NCBI GenBank assembly: GCA_963989385.1
Contig: OZ022515.1
Location: forward strand, 7,658,803 to 7,722,802
Direction of reading: 5' to 3'
DNA: 64,000 nucleotides
From: Ctena decussata
Taxonomy: Eukaryota > Mollusca > Bivalvia > Lucinida > Lucinidae
Positions 11,329 through 22,559 of the stretch are shown here, one piece after another; within the stretch, counting starts at the first letter, position 1, and every line of letters begins with the position of its first letter. The translations under genes and the position numbers were made by a program. The notes under the pieces are model-generated. The model was given only the letters and a program-made list of their open reading frames with translations. It made no database searches and had not been told where the DNA came from.

Positions 11329-11566
11329 TGAACTGCGACAGGACAAAACCAAAAATGTGGTCGTGCGCCCAGCGCAGACTCAGATCAGCCTGGAGATTCA
11401 CCCAGTTTTATCAGACTGTTCGTTAAGTGCTCAAACGGTAGCTAAGTGTCTCAGCTACCTTCATGCGGACAGCGAAGACTCTGATCAGACTGGGCGGATG
11501 CCCAGGCTAATCTGAGTCTGCGCTGGGCGCACAACCACATTGTTGGTTTCGTCCTGTCGCAGTTCA
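11329..11566. mobile_element. TGAGCC foldback MITE, copy 3 (extended palindrome)
   Basis: Left end 'tgaactgcgacaggacaaaa', right end 'tcctgtcgcagttca', inner arms 'gcccagcgcagactcagatc' and complement. Unlike the other copies the palindrome continues into the flanks: 'aaacctgaatataaa' at 11314-11328 mirrors 'tttatattcaggttt' at 11567-11581. Confidence 0.88.
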
Positions 11567-11670
11567 TTTATATTCAGGTTTTACAAGGTCGATGTGAATG
11601 TCGGAAAAGGCAGTTAGGCCATGCCAATGTCCTTTTTTCTGAAGCAGATGTCAATGGTTTATATAAAAGG

Positions 11671-11719
11671 AGCCATTTACCAGGAGCTCAGTTTTCCGAA
11701 AGAGCCCTGGTAAATGGCT
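11671..11719. repeat. Hairpin with 14-bp perfect arms
   Basis: 'agccatttaccagg' (11671-11684) and 'cctggtaaatggct' (11706-11719) are perfect inverses around a 21-nt loop. Weaker inverted similarity ('ccatgccaatgtcc' / 'ggcatttggtatgg') extends outward to about 11618 and 11752, so this may be the core of another small foldback element. Confidence 0.7.
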
Positions 11720-12005
11720 GCCTTTCATGAAATAATGGCATTTGGTATGGACAAGTGATTAAAATCTGGAAAAACCGTTCCACCATTACATAGCTTCACC
11801 TCATACTAACTGCATTGTGCAAGTTTCGACAGAAATTAGCATGAACTTTTCTGGTTTCGTCACCAGATATTGTCAGGGTCACTGAAGAGGCTTTATTAGC
11901 CGAAACTACGTAGTCTGGCCCATGTTCGTTCTTGTGAATGTATTCTCTGCTCTTGAAGGACTTCTTTAAGTTTTTACTTTTAAACATTGAGATTTTTGGT
12001 GTCTA

Positions 12006-12079
12006 AGTGCGGAAATGGTTTCGTTAGTGCTTCACTGTTCTCAGTGCGGAAATGGTTTCGTTAGTGCTTTACTGTTCTA
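12006..12079 (+). repeat. 37-bp tandem duplication
   Basis: 'agtgcggaaatggtttcgtt' starts at 12006 and again at 12043, each followed by 'agtgctt.actgttct'. Near-identical units imply a recent duplication. 12080-12900 shows no gene I can name. Confidence 0.85.
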
Positions 12080-12904
12080 TAGTACTTTAATAAGGCATCT
12101 TTCATATCGACGTTCATATGGAAAAAATTGAAGTTTGTAACATGCGCGGTCAATGAGGAAATATGTAGTGGACGGCTCCTTAAATAATTTAAGCTGATAA
12201 CAATTCTTGTCGGAGATCGTGTCGATGACAAAACTAGTCTCCATAGAGATTCTGAAGTAACCTAAAGGTGGCACAAAACGTTTTCCTAAATGTCGTGACA
12301 AAGCCAGAGTTGCCATGAGACTTGTAGCTTTAGCGCTCATCACCTTCTCTTCTGTAGCCTAATATTTGAATAAAAATCTTAAAGAGTTCCCTCAAAAGCA
12401 GACCAGACATTCACAAGAAGGAACTTTATCAAGAAATAGATTTCATTTTTCCGATGTTCATGGGATTATAAACACAAAGGTTTACGTGCGAAGTACGTGG
12501 TACGTTCGGAAAGTATTGCTTATGATGTAATTTCTTGCTAACCTCCATAGAGGCAGAACTAGTGAACAATTTCTCCCCGAGGATATCATCAACTCAGTTA
12601 GTCAGTGTTTCAGTGTTGATTCTGGTTCTCAGGCATTGGGGTCACTACTGAAAGACTGATTTAAATACTTTCTTTAATATGATATATATCAAGTAAAAAT
12701 TTTTAAATGATTCAAAAACTAAGACTGACTTGTCTTAGCGGAGTTTGGCTTCCATTATTTTGGGTTGTTTTGACTTTTTTGCAGGTTCTTGCTGCATCGG
12801 ATATCTCTTTCCTGATGCCCTTGCCTGTCGCCTTTCTCGGGACGCAGGGGTTAGGTGGCTCGATGAGGGACGCCTGTGCTCGCGGGTTAATACGTGGGCG
12901 CCTC

Positions 12905-13100
12905 TTGCCTGATGTCTGTGGCTAATGTGTCTCGCAGAGTGCGACAGTCAGTGTGGCTCAGATCGGGATGCTCGTTACTGCCGAGACCTGCCATCCCATT
13001 TTTTTCAAGCTTTTGGGGTTTAGCGACACAGAGGAAGTTCAATACAGAAACGCGCGTCTGTCGCACTAAATTTGGTATAAATACGTTTATATTTCTGTAA
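12905..13100 (+). repeat. Dispersed repeat of unknown type, copy A
   Basis: Diverged partner of 23655-23835. Both carry 'cagtcagtgtggctcagatc'-like and 'aatacagaaacgcgcgtctg' / 'aatacagaaatgcacatctg' phrases followed by 'gcacta' and a 'tttatat' tail, in the same orientation. Parallel translation shows partial conservation (S-V-x-L-x-x-G-C), but I cannot name a protein. Confidence 0.6.
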
Positions 13101-13983
13101 GGTAAACAACAAATTCAGATGCAATGTATCATTTTGATATTGTTTTGTATTGTTATATTTGTCATAAATTCTTATCTAATTGTAACATATATTACAGACT
13201 TATACGAGATTTGTACCAAAATAGCGTATGATCGCTGATTTACGTTTGTAAGCAAGAAAGAAACAAAGTAAAAATCTAATATTTATTCAAAATGGCATTT
13301 TGCCGATACACTGTCGAAACTATAACAATTTCATGGCCATTTCGCATAACTTGCTGTCGTGCCTGCAAGATCACACTTCGGAAACGTAATCACCCTAAAC
13401 CATGTCATGGAATTTCTTCTTTTCAAAACAATGTCAGTGATGCTCAAAAAACTTTTCTTGCCATTTGAACAATTTCAGTTCAGTTCAGTTCATTTCTTCT
13501 AACGACGTTCCCCAAGTGGCTCAGCGATACGTAACCATAGTGGCACACACTTGGCGCCGTGTGTCCGTCCAACGTTGGTGAACACGTATAATAAACTATT
13601 GTTGACTAATTGATCTATAAAATGATAACAGTGCATGCATTATATCATCATTGTCCTCTTCGTCTGCGTAAATATCCCTTAAGTGTTGGAAAGCATGCGA
13701 AGTCGAGGTGCGAGCTGCGCCGAATACAGTGTTGTGATATCCTTTGGAAACGAAGAAGGGTCAGTTCCAGGTCAGAAGATGCAGCTGTTTGAGACGGAGT
13801 GTTAGCATGGTAATGTATTAGGCTCTCTAAATTCTCAGCCATGGCTGATCGCTTCTTCCACAAGGCCTTCCTACACGACCTGAAAGAGGAAAATCTCATG
13901 GGCACTGATGCATATCACCAATGTTAAGATTAGTGGAATCTGTTTTACGATGTGATTGATTTATTTTATATGTATCACCTTAC

Positions 13984-14160
13984 CATAGAATGATATTCGG
14001 CATTTACAGTTTCGCAATTTCTGTCGTCGTTTGAGGGGCTAATCTCTTTGTTGTCCATCAATATCACAAGTCCCAAGTTCCCTACGCATTTCACTGTTTT
14101 TGCTTTAGGAGGTGCTGGGGTATTCAGAGTTTTGAAGACTAACATCTGATGCTTGCTCTC
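13984..14160 (-). CDS. Candidate internal exon, unidentified gene
   Basis: On the minus strand a frame stays open for 82 codons, and splice-like signals bracket 59 of them. An acceptor-like 'catcactacgaacag' sits just above 14160 and a strong donor 'ATG|GTAAGG' lies at 13984/13983. The exon would be 177 nt, phase 0 at both ends. The peptide begins ESKHQMLVFKTLNTPAPPKA and ends NCETVNAEYHSM; composition is protein-like, without repeats. I recognise no domain. The next plausible acceptor downstream ('attttcctctttcag', near 13880) does not keep the frame, which weakens the call. Confidence 0.28.
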
Positions 14161-16860
14161 CTGTTCGTAGTGATGAACCAAAAAATCATCCGACGTGATT
14201 TTTTTTATCCAGGAAACCTTCAAGTTTACTTACTCGAGGAAATTTCCAGCACAATCTACCGTCGTTCTGTTCTTATCAATTCTGACATGTCTTGAATAAC
14301 TGTGTTACTAATCTTAGTCGGTCTGCCGCTTCATGGCCCCGCTGTCACTTCAGCCTGTCGAAAAAAAATTATGCCACCTGTAAATATGAACTCTGAACAC
14401 ATTCTGATGTGTTTGAGTGATTTTATTTCTGTTTTAATTTGTGCCGGTGTCATTCCATGATAAACACTGACAATGTTTAATGATGCTGCGGTTGCACGCA
14501 TCGGCCTCTGAGGTCACCAGTTTTGTATTCACATTCAAACTAGCCTATTTCAAAAATAAAATAAAAAAAATACCGTTGGTCGAATTTTGACGTCACTGGA
14601 ACAAAGCATCTTGGAAAGACGCAGGATATTCTGTCGTCTACTTTAACATTATGTTTAAAAGTTGGAGAATTATAGACAAAATTTCAGCTATCAAATTGCA
14701 AACAAAGGTAGATTTGATTTTTGTATTTTACGCGTGGCCCAAAAAGCTTCCATAGTTTTTGACTGCTGTTCTTTAAACATGTAAAATAAAGCGTGGGAAA
14801 ATGAAAGAAAGCCATTTGCTTCCTGAAGCAATACTTACTTTTCTGTGAAATTTCCCTGCAAAGAGGAGTTATTTAACGCTTAAAGGCTATTTTGGACAAC
14901 GATGGTAAAGTGTTGAATAAGTAAACATAATATACCATGCAAAATAAATATAGCAGTTGGTTTGTATGTGCCAGATCCACCAGTTTTGGCTTTAAGTGTC
15001 ACTTGTTTGTATCCAGATACAAGCGCCGATTTCCTGAGATGGATTTCCAAGTAAAAAATTCGAGAACAATCAATGGCAGTGTTTGTACTACCGTGACGTC
15101 AGTTATTAAGACCATTGTGTGTATAGGACATTTTGGATCATGTGCAAAAGCCAAAACCATAATGACGCGACTGGTTTGCTGCTAAAACAAAGGAAACCAC
15201 TTTAAAACATTTGAATATGCTATGAGTATAACGTTCATAGAGTCTGAAAATTTGACGTTTTCCTTGTTTTTACGTTTTCGTCTTAAAATATTATCTCTAA
15301 TCGGTATTTCGTGAACCCCTTTCAAGGATATGATTGCTTGGTATCAACCCAATATGCTAACGTAAACAATTCTGAAAGAAAATCCTTCCCTGCTACCGAA
15401 TATAAGCCAAAAGTCTTAGACTAGCGTCATCATTATCCCACAGTTACGGTGCTCTTCACAGTAGGAAGTTATAAATTTATCATGCTGTGGTCTTTAAGTT
15501 GAGCCTATTGTTTTTCTCCGATTTTGATTTTCTGTTGAACTGAAGCACTCATAAATCATTACACATATATGACCGAATTACAACGTATCAACGTCAATGA
15601 TGCATGCTAAGATTCGTCAGTGGTTAAGCTTATTCAAATTTTTCACACAATCAATAGCTTTAGCAAGAAAACGCGAAAAAAGATAATTAGAAAGACGCTC
15701 CAAAAACTCCAAATACTGGCCATTTTTGCCTCTGCTTTTAATTCATGCAAATTTTGGCCTCTGACCACTACTGCGCTTATCGCTTTTTCCCGAATATCGA
15801 TTTTAAAGATGGCTCCTGTATTTCCATGGTATCTTAAGCCCCAAACATGGTTCCCTTCCTATCAATTTCATTTTGGTAAATGTTGCACTTGAGTGATGAG
15901 AAAAATGGCAAAACATAAAAAATGCTAAATATATTTGAGTATATAAAGGTTGAGAGTTTCAAAATGTTTCTTCATTAGTTTATATATACTACTCAAAATT
16001 TGGCGTTTAGCACCGCCTTACATTTCCAAACAGTGACTTTTCACCAGTGGAAAGTTCATATTAGTAGCAACAAAACATATGCTTGTATTGTTTGAGTAAC
16101 AGTCTTAGGTTTGGTGTGAAATTTGGTCTTCAGTTCCGTCCGTCTTGGTGGGTATAGTCTTTTAAAGAGAAACATCCTAATTCAGGATGATATTCCATAT
16201 GGTTTGTTAGAAACTTTCTTAAACCCGGCGGCGATATTAGTTCTGATTACAATTGTGTCGATGATTATAGAGACATAATCGTGTTAGTTACAGAAACCAT
16301 AAAACATAACAGAGACAAGCATGTCTTGCGTACTTCTTGAAAATAAGTTGATTTAGCATTATGTCTATAGGAAAACAAATGGTTGATGCAAAAGTTCTTT
16401 TGAGTTGCATATAAAGTAATATATACTGATTTATAGGTACTTTTTATGATATTCTTTTTTTTTCTTTTAAAGCATAGCAATGTTTGTAGAAGTTTCAATA
16501 GAAAACATTCAACAGTCTGAGACTCAAAGCTCCACTAAGTAGATAGCAGAAAGAAAAATGTTCTGTACACATTGGATACTTAGGAAAATGAGCTTTACAC
16601 AATGTCGACCGCTGGCAGGAGCAACATTTTTCTGGCCCGGTCTACATTTGTTTAGCGGCCGCTGTAAATGAAAGTGGTCAAAGTATCACAATCATAAGTC
16701 CACCCTCGTAAGTCATTTAAACATTGACAGTTCCGGAATATTCTAGATACACAGACATGGACCCCAAAACAGAGGTGTGATCAGATGCTCGCAAGTAGAA
16801 AGCATCACTGCTTAATATAATGCACCTGCCATGTAGGCGTGTCAGTGGAAATGAAAACCT
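14161..16860. other. Unassigned AT-rich DNA
   Basis: No gene, RNA or recognisable repeat found. Open frames at 14937-15185, 15620-15892 and 16265-16498 are short, contain no known motif and lack convincing splice context. Intergenic or intronic. Confidence 0.5.
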
Positions 16861-16863
16861 AAC

Positions 16864-17155
16864 TAAGCTTCAGCAGAGGCCATCAAATCAAAAATTATTT
16901 TCGAAACGGCCACGTTGTAGGGATCAAGAGGTCATGTTGTCTCCCATAAACTTTTTAACTGTCGACATAAGCTTCGCTTTACGATGACGCTGGGTCAACA
17001 GATTACGGGTAAGTAGCTTCCCTCTTTCAACTAAGTCGTGATATTTGAAACAGGTTCTAGCATAGCGGACTAGCAGAGAGACATAAACTGCGTATGGAGC
17101 TGCCGAAGTTATATTACTACTCAAAAATGGAAAGTTAACTATGGGAAAAATAAGA
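16864..17155 (-). pseudogene. Penelope-like RT fragment
   Basis: The minus strand encodes 'FPIVNFPFLSSNITSAAPYA', then 'VYVSLLVRYARTC', 'DLVERGKLLTRNLL' and 'KLMSTVKKFMGDN', and after a frameshift near 16925 'PYNVAVSKIIFDLMASAEA'. This is the region just C-terminal to the catalytic palm in Penelope-like elements, equivalent to 'VNFPFLDG...SYGVYISQLIRFARVC' at 2870-2960 in the first element. The two are clearly different subfamilies. Only about 95 codons remain. Confidence 0.85.
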
Positions 17156-18192
17156 TAACCGGTACTACTGCTCTTTTAAGGAGTGGGCATATTGTTTCCT
17201 CATTTTTTCGACAAACTGTATTTTGCGATTTTTCCAATCTTTAAGCTGTCGAAAGTGTGCCAGTCGTTCAAATTTGTTCATATGTGAGCAGGATTATAAC
17301 ATTTTACATTTCTTTAACAAGGAGAGTGAATCTGCAGGCTGGTAGTCTGCTAAAGGCGGGAGATTGTGTATGGTAGAAAATACTATTTTGCTAAAGCTTC
17401 CTCCCTTGTTACAGTGACACCCATTCTATCTAGGTAAAACGTACTTTAATTATAATATCATTCTCATGCCATTCTACCTGCAGATAAGAAGAAAAATGCT
17501 ACTTCGTTGACAGCTGAATATGGTAAGTAAAAAGGAAACACACTTTTGATATTGAGAGTATTATTTACTTAAATTTTCTGATAACAGATGGAAACCACGT
17601 TAAAATTGTATTTGTCTCTGTTATATTTATTCGTCCAAAACGTGGCACTGTTTAATGAACTACAAAGTATTCAACTAACCATGATCTCTTTTGCGTTATG
17701 TGGTGGTTTGCCGAATAATCGGGGTAATTTATCAGTACTCGTTTGCAGCAAAGTGTTGATTAAAAGATTACAGTTAGAAATAACCGATGTTTCCTTTTTT
17801 GATACTTATATATTATTATATCCGTTTTCTGCAATATATTACATGTTTAATGGTTGTTTGAAGTTTTGACTTAATAAGGACACAATCAGGTGTCACTGCA
17901 TTTCGATCCAAGCATTTTTATATATTCACTACCTTGAAAATAGAATTTCGACTTACATAAATCTTGCGTGGACGTTGCCGTGTATATTGCTGACCTATAT
18001 GAAGTAATTAATGTGAAAGAATTAACATGAAACGCCACTGGTTCTCAGATCCTTAGGTTTTTCATATACTAGAGCCTAATAAAATGCTTTGTAAGTCAAT
18101 AAGGAAAAGTGTCTTTGTATATTTTGTATCATTTTAAATATAATGTGTAGTGTTTTCAGTATTTGCATAGGAATTGTACCTAGCGTGCCCTT
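17156..18192. other. Unassigned AT-rich DNA
   Basis: Nothing identifiable. A 93-codon frame at 17588-17869 is hydrophobic but resembles no family I know. Confidence 0.5.
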
Positions 18193-18240
18193 AAACAAAG
18201 TTATGAGGTCATTTGCAAAACTTTCCGAACACCCCTCGTA
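18193..18240. mobile_element. Orphan mariner-type terminal inverted repeat
   Basis: 'ttaaacaaagttatgaggtc' followed by 'atttgcaaaactttccgaac' and 'acccctcgta' is the reverse complement of a slightly diverged left end of the element at 43491-44382. No matching opposite end is visible nearby, so this is a solo or heavily decayed copy. Confidence 0.7.
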
Positions 18241-18719
18241 CTCTTTATAAAGTATTTCTGTTCAGTGGATGCTAATCGCTGTTATTCGGGTATGATTGTG
18301 AGACAACCTTTTATATGATATATCTGTATCTGTCAAGCTCATTTTAATCTTGCTTTGTGTATAGCTGTCAAAGTTAGTTAGGAGAATACGTAAATAAGCA
18401 TTTATGCTTTCCAATCTGATCCGATTGTTCGTTTCAATTTATTTTGTAATCATGCACAGTTTATGATACAATAGATATGTTTAAACTAAACTAAACAAAC
18501 ATTTATATCTTTGTTACGCTATTGTATGACTGTTCAACGGATTCGGATGGCAGTAGCTATGGCATTTGTATTAATATTAGCTGCTCTTTTATGCAGAATT
18601 GATTTGTCCTACAGAATTGATCTTCATCATATGATCCCTTATTGCTTGAGGATTTTGATTGCAAGCTTGCCGTCATCTTAACACAGAATTGTCATGCCAA
18701 AAACCAGGACCCCCTAGTG

Positions 18720-19720
18720 TGGGGCAATTTTGAACCCTGCGGCCACCATTTGAACAAACTTGGTAAATGATCATCAGGCAGTGCTTCATACCGATTTTCA
18801 ATCATCTGAGCCTAACAGTACTAGAGAAGAAATATTTTATTTTCGAACACAAAATTAACCCCCCACCCCCCGCCTCAGGGGCATTATGGATGCTGAGGCC
18901 ACCACTTGTACAAACTTGGTAAAGGTCCACCAGGCAATTTTTCATATCATATTTTCAAGCATCTGAGCCAAATGGTCATCCAGGATCCCCGAGGGTAGGT
19001 CTAATTTGAATCCTGGGACCTGCATTTGAACAAACTTAGTAAATGACCTCTTGGCAATTCTACAATGCTACATACCGAATTTCAAGCATCTGAGCCATGT
19101 GGTTCGAAGAAGAAAATTCTTGAAAATTGTTTCTATTCTTTTCTGTAGTTTTAATCCAGAGCCCCTTAGGAATGGCCATTTTAGACCCTGAGACCACCAT
19201 TTGAACAAACGTCGTAGAGGTCCACCAGACAATGTTTCATACTAAATTACAAGCATCTGAGCCTAAACAATGTTATTTTATTTCTATTTATTTCTATGGT
19301 TCAAACTCGGAACCCCATTTTGGACAATGGGAACTCCATTTGAACAAACTTGATAAAATGACTATTAGTCAAAGCTGCATACCAAGTTTCAAGGATCATA
19401 GTCAAGCGGTTATAAAGAAGATTTTTTTTTATTATTTTTATAAGTATTTCTATGGTTCAAACATAGGCTCCCTGCCACAGAGTGATTTTGGACCCTGGGG
19501 CAACCATTTGAACAAACTTGGTAAAGGACCAATAGGCAATGCCACATATCAAGTTTCAAGCATCTGAGCCAAGCAGCTCTGGAGAAGAAGATATTTTAAG
19601 TATATTTTATGTTCGAACCCAAGACACCCAGCCGCAGGCCATAGTAGACTCCAGGGGCACAACTTGGTCGAGGTCTAGGGCCACTATTTGAACAAAATTG
19701 GTAGAGGTTATAACAGGTAA
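18720..19720 (+). repeat. Diverged tandem array, ~120-180-bp units
   Basis: 'tttgaacaaacttggtaaa' or variants recur at 18749, 18905, 19025, 19200, 19339, 19507 and 19687. Most units also contain 'ccaccaggcaatg.ttcata' and 'tttcaagcatctgagcca'. Spacing is irregular because of indels in A/T-rich linkers. The phrase style is common in bivalve genomes (general knowledge). The open frame at 19232-19567 is merely read-through of this array. Confidence 0.85.
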
Positions 19721-21070
19721 AGGTTTCCAAACGCCTTATAGCCATAGGGACAGTGGGGCTTAGAGGCCTACTCACCTGTTCTCAGAATAGGCGCGCAATA
19801 AATTTATAAAAACGTGAAATTATTTTTTTAGGGGAAATGCAAATTTTCTTTATTTCATGCATCATAATATATCTTAAGAATCATATGTCAAAATATCTGC
19901 ATTCAGAGTGGATTCTGTAATTAGCTTCCAGTCTCTCCAAAGGCCAGGGGGTACAGTAAAGGAGTAAATATTAGGTGCTACCCCTTCGTTAGTAAAACTG
20001 GAAATACTAAACATGAGATACTGTTAAAAGTAATGTTTGTGAAACATTTTAGCACATTAAAATGTTGGGCAAAGTAAAACAGTAGATACTACTAAACTAT
20101 CAAATTCCAAACGGTTAGAATGTTAAAAAGTACATGTACCCATGCCTTAGTTGACTCTAAACAGGCGAAAGGCATTGACTTCCTTTTTTGTCAGAGCAAA
20201 ACGAAAGAGACTCTTGTGAATATTTTCATATCAACAGGTTGCAGTACCAATGCGTGTGAAATTATCAAGGAAAGAAATAAGATAATAGAAAAAAGTAACA
20301 TCTGTAGAATAAATTTACTTGAGTAACGTAGCTTACATAATAAGTAAGTATAACAAGCAAATAAAATATATAAAAATCTAAACATCAATAACATTAAAAA
20401 TGTATTCTATTCTTACTGAAAATAATATAACTTGTTATGAATTTTTAAAACTGCGTAACCAATTTCATTAACTCAAAAGCATAAAATTATATCACAGAAG
20501 GGAACTAGTACTGATTCGTATATTAATAGAAGCATATGTATCAGTGTCGCTGTCAACAGCGTAGGCCTTTTTGCAAAAGTTACGTTTACTCTTTTTAAGT
20601 GATTTTGTATAAAAAAATCTATCATTGTTTCAAACAATTTAAATACTTTATATACTACAAGACTACAGTGAATATGTAGGGTACGCTATCAAATTAAATG
20701 AACACGCCTGCTGTAATTTTCAGGTGATCCCACCCACTATTCTTTGTAGTGACGTTAGACCTTTAATTCATATGCATAGGTTACCATAGTTTATACCAAG
20801 TGTAGAAGGAATTGTTGACCAATTTGATATATGTCCATAATATATTGGTAACATTACTTACACATCAAATGACTAGGCAATAAAGAAGGTCATATGAAAC
20901 ACGGAATTAAATGATTCGAGAATAATTATATGTTTGAGAAAATTTGAAGTTTCTGTTGAAAGGATTTTATTTTTCAGTGGCATTGAAAATTAACAGAACA
21001 TTGCCATGCTCAGATACCAATGACGTCTTAGATATTTTACCACACCGCCTATGGAATAACTCAATGTTGT
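19721..21070. other. Unassigned AT-rich DNA
   Basis: No gene found. One copy of the 15-mer TAACGTAGCTTACAT lies at 20324-20338 (see 22125-22153). Confidence 0.5.
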
Positions 21071-21073
21071 GCG

Positions 21074-21245
21074 TCTGCTAGGATACTGGTGTTTTCTCGA
21101 AGCGCTGAGCTGGCATACTTGAATTTTCGCTGAGCGCTCAGTATAGTGCATTTGCTAGGATACTTGTAGTTTCGAAGAGCTTTCAGTAAATTGCCTCTGC
21201 TAGGATACTTGTATTTCCTAAGAGTATTTCCGAAGAGCGCACAGA
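21074..21245 (+). repeat. Short direct repeats 'tctgctaggatact'
   Basis: 'tctgctaggatact' starts at 21074, 21151 (tttgctaggatact) and 21196, each followed by a 'cgaagagc.ct.agta' phrase; unit length varies (77 and 45 bp). Confidence 0.65.
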
Positions 21246-21314
21246 ATGACCTTTAGAGGACATCAGTATGAACTCTCAGTTGCTATAGTAACAGGTCTAA
21301 GACGTCACTGGTAT

Positions 21315-21347
21315 CGGAGCATGGCAAACAGTGTTTGCCATGCTCCG
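21315..21347. repeat. Perfect 15-bp hairpin, 3-nt loop
   Basis: 'cggagcatggcaaac' (21315-21329) and 'gtttgccatgctccg' (21333-21347) are exact inverses around 'agt'. No T-run follows on either strand, so a bacterial-style terminator is not indicated. It lies within an 85-codon frame. Confidence 0.85.
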
Positions 21348-21544
21348 TCAACTGTTTGTTATAAGAGATTGAAGGGAATATTGTCACGCCGACACAGAGG
21401 CCGACACCAACATGATCCGCACTGCAACAATACTTCCCGGTCCCCGCACCCTCCCCCACCGCTGAGAAAGCAGTTGGTAAGCTATGTAACCATGAATAAC
21501 TAGTGCCTTACTTTGTTTTGACGTTGTCTACTTTAATTCATCGG

Positions 21545-21790
21545 AGCAATTGTATCTTAATTCAGGTGTATGGGTATATCTTCAAGTTTTCCGCCACTGT
21601 CAGAAAGGGGAACAACCTTTGTGAAATCCTGTTTGTTTCCCTGGACGAGAGATCCATATCCGCATGGAGTCTACTCAAACAAGAGGTAATTTGCTCAAAG
21701 GAGCAAATTCTAATACGAGTGGAACCTTATTAGTGGCTATTCTCTTAAATGAGAGAATTCGCTCCTATTCTATGTTTTCAATGTTGAATA
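21545..21790 (+). repeat. Dispersed 'ggtgtatgggtatac' repeat, copy 1
   Basis: Shares 'tcaggtgtatgggtatatct', 'cagaaaggggaacaaccttt', 'gtttgtttccctgg' and the self-complementary 'aatttgctcaaaggagcaaa' with copies at 32105, 61885, 63535 and 63795. Non-coding. Confidence 0.75.
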
Positions 21791-22124
21791 AATATCAATG
21801 CATAAAAAAGCTGGCTTGGCTTTTATAAGCTCGCGAGTTCGTCTTATTTCTTATGAAGTTAGCATGTCAGCACATTGAATATAATCATACGATAAATATT
21901 TTCATACAATGTCACAAAGTTATTTTTTTCTACGTATCAAAACTAGGATGCCCAGTGTAACAATAATGGGAATCAGAAAATCGACAATTTTCAGACGACA
22001 CAACTGTGTAAACCGGAAGTAGCAAGTTTTAAACAAAGAATATGTAAGATTAAGAACACTAACTGCTGTAATCTTTATTTGGCATAACTTCAACAGCAGT
22101 TCTGGAACAATGGCAAAATACTCA

Positions 22125-22153
22125 TAACGTAGCTTACATAACGTAGCTTACAT
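22125..22153 (+). repeat. 15-bp motif TAACGTAGCTTACAT, two tandem copies of four
   Basis: The exact 15-mer occurs at 20324-20338, 22125-22139, 22139-22153 (overlapping by one base) and 22294-22308, all on the plus strand within 2 kb. Outside the core the flanks are unrelated. The core GTAACGTAGCTTAC is an imperfect palindrome, consistent with a protein-binding or element-end motif; its function is unknown. Confidence 0.8.
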
Positions 22154-22559
22154 CATATGATATAATTATGCATACTTAAATAAACGAAGTAGCAAGTCGA
22201 AAGTTTTTGTTAGTTTTGCACTACCCTTGTAAGCATATCGATCATAAATGTACCAACATTCCCACTTTTTCTTTAGTTTTTTCACAATTGCGGTAACGTA
22301 GCTTACATTCTTATCCATTCTGCTAAACGTGTAATTTTCATAGAAACAAATGCTTCAAATTTTAAGTGGTCAATGCATCCATATAGTTTCTATCGAATTT
22401 GACAACCATACATGTTTGTTTTAGGAAGATTTTTTTAACGTTTTTAGCATTCATACACGTGGCAGCCATGTTGGTCATGTGACTGGTACCGTTTGAACAG
22501 ATCTTCATTCCCTCAGTCCCTTGAAACTCTATAGAAATTCGGTTCCAGCATTTTCCAGT

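Noticed and set aside
13838..13927. Plus-strand short ORF with a good start context (gccATGG; MADRFFHKAF...)
   Set aside because: Only 28 codons, no donor site, overlaps an equally open minus frame; cannot be supported.
19232..19567. 111-codon ORF
   Set aside because: Spans two units of the tandem array; the protein repeats with it (FYGSN...LNKL twice).
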